From contig JANLID010000215.1 of assembly GCA_024654105.1 (NCBI GenBank), positions 1-21,732 on the forward strand: a DNA stretch of 21,732 nt, written 5' to 3'. Below are positions 21,065-21,732 of this stretch, piece by piece. The stretch is from Gallionella sp. (GTDB taxonomy: Bacteria > Pseudomonadota > Gammaproteobacteria > Burkholderiales > Gallionellaceae). Each line of letters opens with the position of its first letter. Position 1 is the first letter of the stretch. The notes under the pieces are model-generated. The model made no database searches and was not told the origin of the DNA. It was given only the letters and a program-made list of their open reading frames with translations. Made by a program: the position numbers and the translations under genes.

Positions 21065-21732
21065 TCAGTTCAGTTTGCTGCGCTGAATTTGCAACTGCGC
21101 CAGCGTCGCACTGAAATCCTCCAGCCGCTTGCGCTCCTGCTCAACCACCGCAGCCGGGGCGCGGGCGACGAAACTTTCGTTGGTCAGCTTGGCTTGTGTT
21201 TTGGCGGTCTCGTTGGTTAAACGCGCGATCTCCTTATCCAGCCGTTCGCGTTCTGCGGCGATGTCGATCTCCACCTTCAGCATCAGATTGAAGTTGCCGG
21301 CAATGGCGACTGCAGCATCGGTATCCGGCAGCCTATCCAGCACACTCACTTCGCTTAACTTCGCCAGACCTTGCAGGTAAGGCGCGAAGGCCTCGAGCAG
21401 TGCAGCATCGCCGGCCGCAAGCAGCGGGATACGCTGTGCGGGCGACAGATTCATCTCGCTACGCAAGCGGCGGCAGGCGTTGACCATAGCTTTCAGCGTC
21501 GCCACCCACGCTTCGGATTTTTCGTCACAGCGCGTCAAGTCGGCGCGCGGGTAGGCTTGCAACATGATGGAAAAAATCCCCCCTGTTCCCCCTTTTTCAA
21601 AGGGAGGAACTCTGCCGACGACCGGTGCGACCTTCTGCCAGAGTTCTTCGGTGATGAACGGAATCAGCGGGTGGGCGAGGCGCAGCACGGTTTCCAGCAC
21701 GCGCACCAGCGTGCGCCGCGTGGCGCGCTGCC
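21065..21732 (-). CDS. valS: Valyl-tRNA synthetase, C-terminal part (5' end beyond window)
   Basis: About 221 C-terminal residues of ValRS, which charges tRNA-Val. The frame runs off the right edge with no start. The anticodon-binding domain shows TLVRVLETVLRLAHPLIPFITEELWQKVAP, and the end is the family's coiled-coil tRNA-binding arm (about the last 70 residues: VEIDIAAERERLDKEIARL to the terminal LQIQRSKLN). Between VAPVVG and the SIMLQAYP motif there are about 14 extra residues, RVPPFEKGGTGGIF, encoded by repeat-like DNA at 21570-21614. The frame stays open through it, so the enzyme is probably functional. Confidence 0.95.
   Translation of the reverse strand, partial: QRATRRTLVRVLETVLRLAHPLIPFITEELWQKVAPVVGRVPPFEKGGTGGIFSIMLQAYPRADLTRCDEKSEAWVATLKAMVNACRRLRSEMNLSPAQRIPLLAAGDAALLEAFAPYLQGLAKLSEVSVLDRLPDTDAAVAIAGNFNLMLKVEIDIAAERERLDKEIARLTNETAKTQAKLTNESFVARAPAAVVEQERKRLEDFSATLAQLQIQRSKLN
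21570..21614 (-). repeat. Repeat-derived insertion inside valS
   Basis: The DNA has runs of C and T (CCCCCCTGTTCCCCC, TTTTTCAAAGGGAGG) unlike the rest of valS and like multicopy intergenic palindromes of the type CCTCCCTTTGAAAAAGGGGGA. Read in the valS frame it gives PPFEKGGTGG, a peptide often produced by translating such repeats. Its length keeps the valS frame. Confidence 0.65.

Overview
The window reads as chromosomal DNA of a betaproteobacterium, most likely in the Nitrosomonadales (Gallionella, Sideroxydans or Sulfuricella-like). This rests on gene order and protein flavour: a PBP1A gene divergent from pilMNOPQ; rplM-rpsI followed by argC, a coiled-coil membrane protein, a bactofilin and erpA; and a BepA-like protease. 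No database search was possible, so the taxon is an inference. I saw no tRNA, rRNA, CRISPR array or intact transposase gene.

Layout. Positions 1-1267 are an accessory patch: the tail of an unidentified gene, several GTAG-tagged palindromic (REP-like) repeats, and a ParE-type toxin with its ribbon-helix-helix antitoxin on the minus strand behind a probable operator palindrome. Positions 1268-4197 (minus) hold mrcA and a downstream protein with a degenerate nucleotidyltransferase signature. From a divergent promoter region (4198-4356) the type IV pilus assembly operon pilM-N-O-P-Q runs to 9289, tightly packed with 4-base overlaps at pilM/N and pilO/P. After pilQ comes a large Ig-like lipoprotein (9434-11914) that carries an inserted module and ends before a strong terminator. 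Two pseudopilin genes (gspG and a gspH-like gene) follow, separated by a palindromic dispersed repeat, then an FkbM-family methyltransferase.

From 14090 a near-consensus promoter drives rplM-rpsI, closed by a hairpin. argC, a DUF6776-like protein, a bactofilin and erpA form the next co-directional cluster, also closed by a terminator. A perfect inverted pair of REP units sits between erpA and the convergent BepA-like M48 protease. Divergent from that protease is a Ser/Thr kinase fused to a C-terminal cyclic-nucleotide-binding domain, followed by a TusA-family protein; the shared intergenic region holds two tandem palindromes. The window ends inside valS (minus), whose coding sequence has absorbed a repeat-derived peptide.

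Functionally most of the window concerns the cell envelope: peptidoglycan synthesis (PBP1A), the pilus and secretin machine, pseudopilins, a surface lipoprotein, a bactofilin and an outer-membrane quality-control protease. The observations most worth following are the kinase/cyclic-nucleotide/TusA locus with its tandem operators, the modular lipoprotein with homopolymer tracts at its 5' end, the REP family, and the ValRS insertion.
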